A DNA stretch of 9,985 nucleotides, taken from assembly GCA_023389275.1 (NCBI GenBank), contig JAEWEN010000009.1, positions 1-9,985 of the forward strand, given 5' to 3'. The stretch comes from Bacillota bacterium. Lineage in GTDB: Bacteria > Bacillota > Clostridia > Clostridiales > Caloramatoraceae. The position numbers were made by a program, and so were the translations under genes. Below the pieces are notes generated by a model. That model had not been told where the DNA came from and ran no database searches. It worked only from the letters and a program-made list of their open reading frames with translations. Positions 1 to 7,837 of this stretch are shown piece by piece (positions within the stretch are counted from its first letter, which is position 1; each line of letters begins with the position of its first letter).

Positions 1-18
1 AACCTTACTTCTTTATAT

Positions 19-828
19 TTAAAAAACTTCTAAACTACAATATCCATTATTTCTTTTTCTACTCATAACCTTAGTATTTAACTTTAACTCTGCAAAATCT
101 ATAGAAAATTCCCCTTTACTTAAACACCTTTTCAAGTCAAATTCATATTTGTTTTCAAAATTTTGTTCTATAAATAAAGAAAACTTTTTATTTTGGACAT
201 CATATATCGTGCTCCAAGCAGTTAAATCTTCTTGCTTTACTAAAGATAATATATTTATACACTCTTTTTCTCCTAAAGATTTATTTTCACTTAAAAACTC
301 TTCTATTTTTTCATTACGAACACATGAAATATTACTTTTAACTGATTTATTAGTTAAAAACTTATACTCACCTGTATTTAACTTTGTAATTTCCTCATAA
401 ACCCCTTCTTCATATATTCCAATATTATTTTTATCATCTGCAAAATAATATTGAACCTTTGGCCATCCATATTTTATTCTATAATCTATAGTAAAACTTT
501 TTACTATGTACATTGCCTCTTCTACATTTGAAGCTCTTTCTAAAATATATCTAACCATACTTAAGCTATTCATTTTAAGTGGCGTTAACTTTCTTTCTTC
601 TTCTCCCATTGTTGGAAGAGCTATAGCACTTACAATCAGCCCCTTTTCATTCATTCCCTCATAGGCTCTATCTCTTCCCATTTGCTCAATAAAACAGCAT
701 CCTATAGTATTAACTCCATAACTTCTATATGAAGGAATAAAACATACATTTCCACCATACTGAACCCAATCAAAATTTTTCCCTATAATTAACTTTTCCC
801 CTTCAAGTTTTCCAAATATACTGCACAT
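19..828 (-). CDS. Choloylglycine hydrolase / penicillin V acylase-like linear amide C-N hydrolase
   Basis: A 269-aa N-terminal-nucleophile (Ntn) amidase of the bile salt hydrolase / penicillin V acylase / acyltransferase superfamily. The protein starts MCSIFG, so removal of Met1 exposes Cys2 as nucleophile and general base; this fixes the start at 828. A purine-rich AAGGGG Shine-Dalgarno site lies just upstream. GKNFDW (residues 16-21) supplies the conserved Asp near position 20; bile salt hydrolases usually have Arg-Asn-x-Asp here, whereas this one has Lys-Asn-Phe-Asp. GMNEKGL (about 58-64) and TAWSTIYD (about 203-210) match the conserved core segments. No signal peptide is visible, so it is probably cytoplasmic. 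It is shorter than typical bile salt hydrolases (about 315-330 aa), so the substrate could be a bile salt, an N-acyl homoserine lactone, a penicillin or another N-acyl amide; the sequence does not decide. It is separated from yaaA by a terminator. Family assignment is firm; substrate unknown. Confidence 0.85.
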   Translation of the reverse strand: MCSIFGKLEGEKLIIGKNFDWVQYGGNVCFIPSYRSYGVNTIGCCFIEQMGRDRAYEGMNEKGLIVSAIALPTMGEEERKLTPLKMNSLSMVRYILERASNVEEAMYIVKSFTIDYRIKYGWPKVQYYFADDKNNIGIYEEGVYEEITKLNTGEYKFLTNKSVKSNISCVRNEKIEEFLSENKSLGEKECINILSLVKQEDLTAWSTIYDVQNKKFSLFIEQNFENKYEFDLKRCLSKGEFSIDFAELKLNTKVMSRKRNNGYCSLEVF

Positions 829-894
829 AATTATCCCCTTTTATTTAATCTTGTATAATAAAACTTATAAATATTTTCCATACATTATTGTATC

Positions 895-933
895 AAAAAA
901 CCAGCTAAAGTTCTTGTATTCTACTTTAACTGG
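895..933 (-). terminator. Intrinsic terminator downstream of yaaA
   Basis: On the minus strand CCAGTTAAAG pairs with CTTTAGCTGG (10-bp stem, one G-U wobble, 13-nt loop) and is followed immediately by six T residues (895-900). It begins 8 nt past the yaaA stop codon, ends the yaaA transcript and separates it from the downstream amidase gene. Confidence 0.85.
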
Positions 934-941
934 TTTATATA

Positions 942-1685
942 CTAATTTTTTATAAAAACATATGTATTTTCATTTGATAAATCATTAGTGAAAGTATAAT
1001 TAAGCTTATTAAAACTTTTTATTTCTTCTACATCTTTAACATTGTTTTCAGCCATAAATCTTACCATCTCACCTCTAGCCATTTTCACTTGTGTAGCTTT
1101 TTCAACTACCTTCCCTTTAATAATTTCTCCAAAAACACAAGTAATAAACTTTACATTTTCATTTAAGTAACTTGAAATACATTTACTATATTCTTTAGAT
1201 GCTAAGTTTACAATACAATTACTTTCTGAAAAAAGCTGATCAGAGAGTTTGCTATTCCAAAACTTATAAAGTGAATCTAAATTATCTCCTCCAAGCTTTG
1301 CTTGCATTTCTAGCCTATAAGGAATAACTCCATCAAAAGGATTTAGCAAACCATAAAAACCAGACAAAATACGTAAATGCTTTTCTATGTATTCATATTC
1401 CTTTGTCTTAAATACACTAGGTGCCATATACTGATACTGAATCCCTTCATATGAAAGAATTGCAGGTGTTAAGTTATTATAAAGATCCATATTTTGAACT
1501 CTTTCATAATTTAAAGTAGCTATTTTATCATTACACTTCCATATTGACTTTAAATCATCATAACTTAAACCTTTTAAATATGATAAAAGAACCTCCGTAC
1601 AATTTATAAATCTTGGAAGATTATTATGAAAAATATCATCATTATCTATTTTCATCTTTTTTGCAGGGGAAATAATAATTCTCAT
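942..1685 (-). CDS. yaaA: Peroxide stress protein YaaA (DUF328/UPF0246)
   Basis: A 247-aa protein, full length for the YaaA family (about 250 aa). The family signature MRIIISPAKKM opens the protein. Other family segments are YKFWNSKL (about 140-147), NLASKEYSK (about 160-168), and near the C-terminus VFGEIIKGK and the KMARGEM block. In E. coli YaaA is induced by OxyR under H2O2 and limits peroxide damage to DNA and protein by lowering free intracellular iron; the fold binds DNA. That role is known from the family, not shown here. The start at 1685 is supported by a GGAGAGG Shine-Dalgarno site (1695-1701) nine nt upstream. The gene is cytoplasmic in character, with no signal peptide. It lies about 130 bp downstream of the DUF554 gene and ends at a strong terminator. 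I see no convincing promoter or peroxide-regulator operator directly upstream. Confidence 0.93.
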   Translation of the reverse strand: MRIIISPAKKMKIDNDDIFHNNLPRFINCTEVLLSYLKGLSYDDLKSIWKCNDKIATLNYERVQNMDLYNNLTPAILSYEGIQYQYMAPSVFKTKEYEYIEKHLRILSGFYGLLNPFDGVIPYRLEMQAKLGGDNLDSLYKFWNSKLSDQLFSESNCIVNLASKEYSKCISSYLNENVKFITCVFGEIIKGKVVEKATQVKMARGEMVRFMAENNVKDVEEIKSFNKLNYTFTNDLSNENTYVFIKN

Positions 1686-1817
1686 AAGTTATATCCTCTC
1701 CATTTACACTTAAAACTTAAATTTAATTATTTATAATATCTTCTATGTATATGCAAGCCTATTTTTTCACCTTATTATATATTTCAGGTATTACTTAGTT
1801 TAAAATATAAGCAAATA

Positions 1818-2528
1818 TTACATGAATAAAGAAAAAAGGTAAGAACAAGGCATAATCAACACAAGGGAAGGGAGTAAATTTGCTACACTAATATCTTTTA
1901 TCTTTGCAATACTTAGTCCTAATACAAATGTGAGCAATCCTCCCATTGCAACAAAATCTGCAAGCATTGTTTGATTTATAAATGGTATGCATGTCTTTGC
2001 AAATAGGAAGCATAAGTTAAGAATAATAAATTGTGGTAAAACAATTAAAGACATTGCTTTACCTAATGTTGCTGCAAAAATAGCAGCAGCAAATATATCC
2101 ATAACTGCTTTAGACAATAAAATAGAGTAATCTCCTGAGATTCCTTCGTTTATAGCTCCAAAAATATTAGTTCCACTTGCACAAAAAGTTACAGTTACAA
2201 GTACATAAAAATGTAAGTAAGCTTCTTTATCTTCCTGTATTCTAAAATTCATTTTTTGCAAAACCGAATATATACTTCCTTTTAGCTTTCTTTCTATATG
2301 TAAACACTCACCAATCAATCCTCCAAAAACTAAAGAAAGAACTAGTGCTGGAAGATATACAAGTCTGTTTATAGAATACATTCCAATTGCCATAGCTGCA
2401 ATTCCAAAAATAATATTCATTGACTGTTTTAAGCAATCACTTATTCTTTTTCTCATTATACATCCTATAAGTATCCCTATAAGAACACTTATACAATCTA
2501 ATAAAACCCCTATAGATATCATATTCAT
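1818..2528 (-). CDS. DUF554 family integral membrane protein
   Basis: A 236-aa polytopic membrane protein of the DUF554 (YqgA-like) family, function not established; some members are described as possible transporters or channels. About seven hydrophobic segments are visible. The first is the typical N-terminal helix MISIGVLLDCISVLIG. Later ones include IIFGIAAMAIGMYSI, ALVLSLVFGGLIGECL, a Gly/Asn-rich FCASGTNIFGAINEG segment, AAAIFAATLGKAMSLIVLP, GGLLTFVLGLSIAK and a C-terminal LPSLVLIMPCSYLFSLF. The frame stays open up to an ATG at 2585, adding a charged, non-family extension of 19 residues. I prefer the ATG at 2528 because an AGGAG site (2542-2546) precedes it, the family begins near there, and the 2585 ATG sits inside an extended -10 element. 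The gene is monocistronic or loosely linked to yaaA. No clear intrinsic terminator follows it, so read-through into yaaA is possible. Confidence 0.85.
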   Translation of the reverse strand: MNMISIGVLLDCISVLIGILIGCIMRKRISDCLKQSMNIIFGIAAMAIGMYSINRLVYLPALVLSLVFGGLIGECLHIERKLKGSIYSVLQKMNFRIQEDKEAYLHFYVLVTVTFCASGTNIFGAINEGISGDYSILLSKAVMDIFAAAIFAATLGKAMSLIVLPQFIILNLCFLFAKTCIPFINQTMLADFVAMGGLLTFVLGLSIAKIKDISVANLLPSLVLIMPCSYLFSLFM

Positions 2529-2575
2529 TTTCTTAAAAACACTCCTTCTATTTATTTTTTTACAAATAACACGGT

Positions 2576-2604
2576 ATTTTAACATAGAGAATATAGAAAT
2601 ACAA
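2576..2604 (-). promoter_or_regulatory. Probable promoter of the DUF554 gene (extended -10)
   Basis: On the minus strand TTGTAT (2599-2604) is followed after 17 nt by TAAAAT (2576-2581), preceded by TG one base away (TGTTAAAAT), an extended -10 element with five of six consensus bases. The predicted start site is about 40 nt upstream of the ATG at 2528, leaving room for the AGGAG site. A perfect TTGACA at 2623-2628 with a weaker TATTGT (2601-2606) at 16-nt spacing could be an overlapping second promoter. Inferred from sequence only. Confidence 0.55.
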
Positions 2605-2615
2605 TATTATTTCTA
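2594..2615. repeat. Inverted repeat overlapping the DUF554 promoter
   Basis: TAGAAATA (2594-2601) and TATTTCTA (2608-2615) form perfect 8-bp arms around a 6-bp centre. The repeat covers the -35 region of the favoured promoter and the -10 of the alternative one, a suitable place for a repressor operator. It is AT-rich, so chance cannot be excluded, and no regulator is identified. Confidence 0.4.
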
Positions 2616-2832
2616 CATAAAATGTCAAATATATTGTAAAAATTTTCTATATAAAAGAATGTATAAGAAAATGAGTAACATAATTAAAATTTTATTTTAT
2701 ATATTATTTAATTTTTTATAAATAATGTTCAAAATTAACAAAACTCTTCAAACTTGCACTACTTTCCAGTTGATAATGATTGTTTAAACCTAAAAATATA
2801 TTGGCATTTTTTATTTGTCTCTAGTTTAGATG
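2616..2832. other. AT-rich spacer between DUF554 gene and defence cassette
   Basis: About 220 bp of very AT-rich DNA at the left border of the cassette. I see no credible ORF with a ribosome-binding site, no RNA gene and no transposon end. It contains the upstream TTGACA of the alternative DUF554 promoter. It is the region where an insertion junction would be expected if the cassette was acquired horizontally. Confidence 0.4.
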
Positions 2833-2858
2833 AATTTAAAGTGTATTCACTTTAAATT
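2833..2858 (-). terminator. Strong hairpin overlapping the stop codon of the GIY-YIG gene (possible operon terminator)
   Basis: On the minus strand AATTTAAAGTG pairs perfectly with CACTTTAAATT around an AATA tetraloop (11-bp stem), and the TAA stop at 2852-2854 lies inside the 5' arm. No clean U-tract follows (CATCTAAAC), so it is an atypical terminator or a 3'-end stabilising hairpin. It is the only strong fold at the 3' end of the cassette. Confidence 0.45.
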
Positions 2859-3739
2859 TCTAACTCTTTCAATGTAACTCCTTCTGCATTTTTCCATTCA
2901 ATTAGTCCATTTGCATGTCCGCCAATTACAAAAGCTGCTGCATAAGATGGACTATTAAATAGTTCATCTTTCATTAGAATATGATTTTTATCAATTTCTG
3001 CTGCTTTTCTTCTTTTCTTAATACCAACCGGAATACTTTCTGAATCAATTACTTCAATATGGCTTCCTTTTAAAACAACAAATCCTTCTGTTGTTTGCTT
3101 ACAAGATGCCTCTATCGTACAATTGCTTTTTTTACTTTTACGTTTTAAATAAAAAACTAATTCTTGTTCTTCTTGCTGGTCTTCATGCTCAAATGTTTCT
3201 GATTTAGTTAAAGGAATAAAAACTTTATGACCTAAAGTACCCATAGTTAATTTTGCATAATCTATAAATTCCTCTAATTCACTCTCTTTTTCTTCCGTGA
3301 TATTACCAGAAGCCGGATCATTTAAATTTTTTATATCATAACGATTTGCTGCAAGTACAATATTGACAAATCTATTTTCTAAATAGCTTATTTCAGTTGG
3401 GCCAAAAGAATTATTTGAAGTAGTAAAAACAACAGCTTCAGTCCAATAGTCTTTTTCTGGATTTCTCTTATGTTCCATAAGGCGATTTAAAATACCTTCA
3501 CCGTTTTTTCTTGCTCCTGCTTGCCCTATATAAACAACATTTTTTTCAGTTTGTTCAGATGTACCAAATAAAAAGTAGACTCCACTTTGTTTTAAATCAT
3601 CACGTTCTTTGCATTTATCTAATTCAGTACGAGGTATCTTATAAACTATGCCTGTCCAATTAGCTAATGTACATTTAATTCGTCCATTAGCATCTCCATC
3701 CATTAAGTATAAATTTATGTTTTTCCCTCTTTTTACCAC
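2852..3739 (-). CDS. GIY-YIG nuclease family protein with C-terminal DUF4357
   Basis: A predicted DNA endonuclease, last gene of the defence cassette. Residues are numbered here from an upstream ATG at 3775. GVYFLFG (65-71) and VVYIGQA (80-86) give the GVY...YIG core. The Arg of ILNRLMEHKR (95-104) and the Glu of YLENRF (131-136) correspond to the catalytic Arg and metal-binding Glu of the fold. After an acidic linker (EDQQEEQE), residues about 210-305 match DUF4357, including GFVVLKGS and the SPSYAAAFVIGGHANG / EWK block; its role is unknown, perhaps DNA or partner binding. The frame opens at ATG 3775 (307 aa), but no Shine-Dalgarno site precedes it. The GTG at 3739 (295 aa) follows an AAGGGATGG purine tract and begins at VVKRGKNINLYL, about where relatives begin as I recall them, so I prefer it. 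The gene follows the helicase-methylase with a 16-52 nt gap and is probably co-transcribed. It could be the effector nuclease, or an accessory gene common near restriction loci. Confidence 0.85.
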   Translation of the reverse strand: MVKRGKNINLYLMDGDANGRIKCTLANWTGIVYKIPRTELDKCKERDDLKQSGVYFLFGTSEQTEKNVVYIGQAGARKNGEGILNRLMEHKRNPEKDYWTEAVVFTTSNNSFGPTEISYLENRFVNIVLAANRYDIKNLNDPASGNITEEKESELEEFIDYAKLTMGTLGHKVFIPLTKSETFEHEDQQEEQELVFYLKRKSKKSNCTIEASCKQTTEGFVVLKGSHIEVIDSESIPVGIKKRRKAAEIDKNHILMKDELFNSPSYAAAFVIGGHANGLIEWKNAEGVTLKELEI

Positions 3740-3791
3740 AATATTTTTCCATCCCTTTCCACTAACAAAAAACATATATAATATATTATTT

Positions 3792-6700
3792 TTACATTGG
3801 CTTAATTTTCATTTCAATGTAATCTATCTCTTCTTGATTTAAACCATATTTTTTATATAATTGTTTATCAATATCAGAAATTCCAGCAGACCAATTAATA
3901 TCTGATTTGGCTGTAAAATCTTGCAGTGGAACAAATTTAAAAGTTTTAGATGTTGCATCTTGACTTGCTTTTGCTAAACTATGTAGATATCGTGCAAATT
4001 TAGTTTTAAGATATATTACTAAATTCTTGCTAGAATACTCATCTAAATTCATTTCTGCACCAACTACTATATATGACTCTGTACATATCGTATTCGGCTT
4101 ACCAATAAAGGCATTTAAATTATCATCCTTTAATTCGGTTCCTATGTTATTCGCCCTAGGAATATAAACTTTCCATTTATCTATCCAGTTAACATTCACT
4201 TTTACCTCTGCTTTTTCTATGTATCCAACTATTTTACCTTTTCCGTAACAAATTATTGGTTCTTGTATATTTATTTTATCTACATGGAATCTCTTATCTT
4301 TAATAAAATAACCTCTGAATCCAAATGGTCTTAATGATGATATAATACAAGACATACTATCCGTATCTTGACTTTTAAATATATTATTTATTATATCAAT
4401 AGATTTTCCATCTCTGATAAAAATTTCTACACCATCTAATTTTAAAGGACGCATTGTATCACTAATTATTTTATTGTTTTCATGAGTAATAACACGAATC
4501 AAATCATTTTGATTATTGTAGTTTTTATCCCATAAGAAATAACATACTCCACCTCTTATATTAGTATTAGGAAATATTTGTTCTGGTGTTAAGCAATCAT
4601 GAAGAACTGATAAATGAACATCATTTAACATTTCATCTCTAAATTCATCTAATCCTTTCCCACCGGCATACCAACGTGTAGGAATTATAAATGATGTATA
4701 ATTTGGATTTAATGCTTTTGCACTTTGAACAAAATGATGATATACAGGCTTTGAACTTGCCTGTGCCCCACCGTCCATCACTTGATATGGTGGATTACCT
4801 ACGATAGCATCAAATTTCATTTTTTCAACCCCTTTCTTTTTCCAATAGCTTGGTTTCAGTACACGTTCAGCAAATTGCTTTGGTTTATTTTTCATCATAT
4901 TGATTAAATCATCAAAGTAATGCGCATTAATAGGAATATCTTTATACCCTACTAATGTTCGTTTTGTAATGTATTTTGCCATAGGTGTTTTACAAATGAC
5001 AAACACATTATTTGATATGGTATCTGCCCACAGTCTTTCTTCAAGTTCTTGAGTCATATCTGTTTCCTTGTATTCGCTACATTTACTACGGAAAATGCTA
5101 TATGCAACAAACAAAGGATATAGTCCTGTCTTAGAATTTATTTCTAATATTTGTGCATTAGAATTTCCCAATGTGTCTTCTGTAACTTTTCCACGATTAA
5201 CATATCTAGGAATTTCTATAAGGGCATTATGATCTGTATCATAAAAATCATAGCCACCTAGACAATCACTTATATGCATATTTACCACTCTCCAAGGTGT
5301 AAGCACAGTTTCTTTATCTGGATTCTTAAAACAAGAAAATAAATCTGCTATCTTCTTAACACGCTCAATTGGAGATAATTCATCTGCAGATTTTACTATA
5401 TTCCTAATTTTTCTTCCTGCTGCAATAAATATTTCCTGATCATAATATTTGATAAATTTCTGAAAAACATTTTTTGTTACACCTGATGGCATAAATTCTT
5501 CCCAAGAAGCTGTATCTATAATATTATCATCTAAAAATTTATCAATTGTTAAATCATCTTCAAATGGAATATCAGCACCATATATAAGCAAAGGCATTCT
5601 AATGGATATTCCACGTAATATTGAAATTGCACTTTGCTTATTGTTATTTCTTTCTTTTAGTTCATCTATTTTAGCCTGTTCTTCAGGTGTACGCTCTCGC
5701 TTAGGCTTTTTATTAATCCTTTCAAATTCTTCATATTCTTCATTTGTAAATCCTTGATTGTTTAAATCTATATCTTTTGTTTTTGATTGCGCCTTAGATG
5801 TCCCTATAATTCCCTTTAATTCCTTAAAGTCATCTAAAGCAACGCCATCAAGCTTTAACAATTCATCGTTGTATAAATTTGTATCATCAAAACCATTTTT
5901 AACAGCTCTTTCAGCATATGCTCGTTTTAATTGTTGCAGCAAGTTATTTGTATTGTATTGCTTCATTATTGTTCCATCAATAGAAATAACCGGACAATAA
6001 TTTAAAAATTTACCAAGTATTCTCTTATCTCCACCAGTAGTTTTTCCAGCTTTTGTAGATAAAGCAACTGCTTCAGCTACCATTTTTAAAGTTCTGTCTG
6101 GTGCAAAATCAAACACATAACTATATCTCTTAATTTTTCCATCTTTTTTGCATGGTGATTGTACTCTAAAAATAGTTTGTAGATAATTAGCTGCTGAAGT
6201 TGAATGGGAACCTGAAAGCATAAATACTCCAGTCCATTCAGGAATAGTTACACCTGTTGTTAATCTTCCACAAGAAAGTGTGATGGTATAACCATTCCCT
6301 GCACTTTCAATAGCTTCTCGAACTTTGGTTAAAGCATTCTCACTTTTTTCTTCTTCATCCCCATCTCCTGCAACATTAACTATGTTAAATGCCCCACTCC
6401 CAAAAACAGGGTGTTTGTACATCAATTTACTTAAAGCTTTTGCCTCCTTAACACCTGGTATCAACCATAAAGAATGCTTGAATATTTCTCTATAATTAAA
6501 ATTAGAATATGGATAATGACTTTCATCGTCTTCCTTTGTAATTAAATTCAAAAAACTAATAATATCCTTTTCATGAACAAAGTCCCCTACTTCAGCAGTA
6601 GAAGGCATTGTTTGTCTATCAACAGATATATCTCCGACCCATGTTCTAAAAAATTCTCTAAAATTGAAAGCTTTATCTTCAAGTTCTACATAGTTCTTGC

Positions 6701-7835
6701 TTTTTACTAATTTCCCCAAATCATAGGTATAAATTTTAAGTTCAGGTAATTCATCATAAGGATTAGAGTCACCAAAGTGTATAGTATCCCATTCATTTTT
6801 ACACTCTTGCTCCATAATATAGTCCCAAGTGTAAATATTGTCGTCAAAGTTGTTCATGATATTAAATGGTGTTCCAGATAACGCTAAAAATTTTGTAGTA
6901 TGCTCACTATTTTCTTTTACAATGTTTTTTATTACATCATTTCCTAATGCTGTTGTTGTTCCTTCATGTGCTTCATCAACAATAACAAAGTCCCAGTCTA
7001 AGCTAAATACCTTATCATTTTTATCAAACTTTCCTCCAACAACCGTTGAACCTCTTAAATCTTGTATTGATGCAAAATAAACAAAATTTTTATTTTGCAT
7101 CAATAACTCATCAACTGTATAACCACTATTTTTAGAACCATAAATATAGTTAATGTCATCATAAAATATTTTTGTAAAATCCTCATACCAACCATCATCT
7201 ACAACTGGTCTATGAGTAATAATTATAGTTTTTTTGAACTGCATATCTTTTACAACCTGTAGTGCCGATAAAGTTTTTCCAAACCTCATTTTAGCATTCC
7301 ATAACATTCTATCTGATTTCCTAAAATTCTTTATGGTATCCTCGATGGCTTTTTGTTGTTCTGGTCTAAATATAATAGGTGTAAATCCATCTACTTTTTC
7401 ATTAGACAAATTAGCCTGATTATCTTTTACTGATTTGATTGCTTTTATTGCTGTTTTTAAATCAACTTCAAACCATTCTTTACTCGAGGATCCTTTTAAG
7501 ATTTTTTTATCTATTTTTGAATTTACTAAAACTCTATGAACATCATAATCTCTAAAAGGCTTTATTTGATTTTGTCCCTTCTTATCTTTAACAGACTTTA
7601 TTGCTAATTCAGTATGTAACAAATAAGGTTCTATCCCTGCAGTATTAGTGTAAGCTTTTATTCTTTTGAGCGCAGCTTGATTTAACTCCTTAGAATTAGG
7701 TGCTAATTTATCTATTGATTTATTTGTTTTTAAAGTTGTATCTCCTATTTTTAGTAATCCTCTATGAATTTCATCTCTTATTTCAAAAATATAAATAACT
7801 TTATACTCAAAAGGATTTTCAAATGTATTATTCAT
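3792..7835 (-). CDS. T5orf172/GIY-YIG-like, SF2 helicase and N6-adenine methyltransferase fusion (Type ISP-like R-M protein)
   Basis: A 1347-aa multidomain defence protein. (1) Residues about 10-135 resemble the T5orf172 branch of GIY-YIG domains: VIYIFEI, LLKIGDT, an Arg-rich KRIKAYTN, the Glu-His of IEPYLLH, and KEWFEVDL. (2) About 150-580 form an SF2 helicase/translocase: Walker A in NAKMRFGKT (180-188), Ia ITHRP, Walker B VDEAHE (about 286-291), III LSGTPF (319-324), V CGRLTTGVTIPEW (about 522-534), VI YLQTIFRVQSP (551-561). (3) About 580-840 is a charged, helical linker. (4) About 845-1080 look like an Eco57I-class adenine methyltransferase: LTPWRVV (motif X-like), ILEINSKTGLYPL (motif I-like), FDAIVGNPPYQ with catalytic NPPY at 1014-1017. 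(5) The C-terminal 250 residues are probably target recognition. An upstream in-frame ATG (7904) exists. The ATG at 7835 is preferred because AGGGGG precedes it by nine nt and it lies two nt past the previous stop. Expected roles: DNA translocation, cleavage, adenine methylation. Confidence 0.88.
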   Translation of the reverse strand: MNNTFENPFEYKVIYIFEIRDEIHRGLLKIGDTTLKTNKSIDKLAPNSKELNQAALKRIKAYTNTAGIEPYLLHTELAIKSVKDKKGQNQIKPFRDYDVHRVLVNSKIDKKILKGSSSKEWFEVDLKTAIKAIKSVKDNQANLSNEKVDGFTPIIFRPEQQKAIEDTIKNFRKSDRMLWNAKMRFGKTLSALQVVKDMQFKKTIIITHRPVVDDGWYEDFTKIFYDDINYIYGSKNSGYTVDELLMQNKNFVYFASIQDLRGSTVVGGKFDKNDKVFSLDWDFVIVDEAHEGTTTALGNDVIKNIVKENSEHTTKFLALSGTPFNIMNNFDDNIYTWDYIMEQECKNEWDTIHFGDSNPYDELPELKIYTYDLGKLVKSKNYVELEDKAFNFREFFRTWVGDISVDRQTMPSTAEVGDFVHEKDIISFLNLITKEDDESHYPYSNFNYREIFKHSLWLIPGVKEAKALSKLMYKHPVFGSGAFNIVNVAGDGDEEEKSENALTKVREAIESAGNGYTITLSCGRLTTGVTIPEWTGVFMLSGSHSTSAANYLQTIFRVQSPCKKDGKIKRYSYVFDFAPDRTLKMVAEAVALSTKAGKTTGGDKRILGKFLNYCPVISIDGTIMKQYNTNNLLQQLKRAYAERAVKNGFDDTNLYNDELLKLDGVALDDFKELKGIIGTSKAQSKTKDIDLNNQGFTNEEYEEFERINKKPKRERTPEEQAKIDELKERNNNKQSAISILRGISIRMPLLIYGADIPFEDDLTIDKFLDDNIIDTASWEEFMPSGVTKNVFQKFIKYYDQEIFIAAGRKIRNIVKSADELSPIERVKKIADLFSCFKNPDKETVLTPWRVVNMHISDCLGGYDFYDTDHNALIEIPRYVNRGKVTEDTLGNSNAQILEINSKTGLYPLFVAYSIFRSKCSEYKETDMTQELEERLWADTISNNVFVICKTPMAKYITKRTLVGYKDIPINAHYFDDLINMMKNKPKQFAERVLKPSYWKKKGVEKMKFDAIVGNPPYQVMDGGAQASSKPVYHHFVQSAKALNPNYTSFIIPTRWYAGGKGLDEFRDEMLNDVHLSVLHDCLTPEQIFPNTNIRGGVCYFLWDKNYNNQNDLIRVITHENNKIISDTMRPLKLDGVEIFIRDGKSIDIINNIFKSQDTDSMSCIISSLRPFGFRGYFIKDKRFHVDKINIQEPIICYGKGKIVGYIEKAEVKVNVNWIDKWKVYIPRANNIGTELKDDNLNAFIGKPNTICTESYIVVGAEMNLDEYSSKNLVIYLKTKFARYLHSLAKASQDATSKTFKFVPLQDFTAKSDINWSAGISDIDKQLYKKYGLNQEEIDYIEMKIKPM

Positions 7836-7837
7836 AT

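Noticed and set aside
149..400. Plus-strand open frame inside the amidase gene
   Set aside because: Lies wholly antisense to a well-conserved gene, has no ribosome binding site and its product resembles no family.
833..895. Promoter for the amidase gene (TTGATA, 17 nt, TATTTA on the minus strand)
   Set aside because: The -10 matches only three of six bases; a promoter is needed after the terminator but I cannot place it with confidence.
1686..1760. Promoter for yaaA (TTGCAT with TATAAA or TATTAT)
   Set aside because: Spacing is 12 or 15 nt, too short for a sigma-70-type promoter; not called.
2735..2755. Shared AAAACTCT sequence near both cassette borders (about 2740 and 9113) as attachment repeats
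   Set aside because: Only eight bases in AT-rich DNA, and no integrase in the window; chance is adequate.
2770..2790. GATAATGATTGTTTA-like stretch resembling a Fur box
   Set aside because: Only the first half matches, the dyad is incomplete, and no gene starts directly downstream on either strand.
5758..7419. Several short plus-strand open frames within the helicase-methylase gene
   Set aside because: All antisense to conserved helicase or linker sequence, with Ser/Phe-rich low-information products typical of antisense frames in AT-rich genes.
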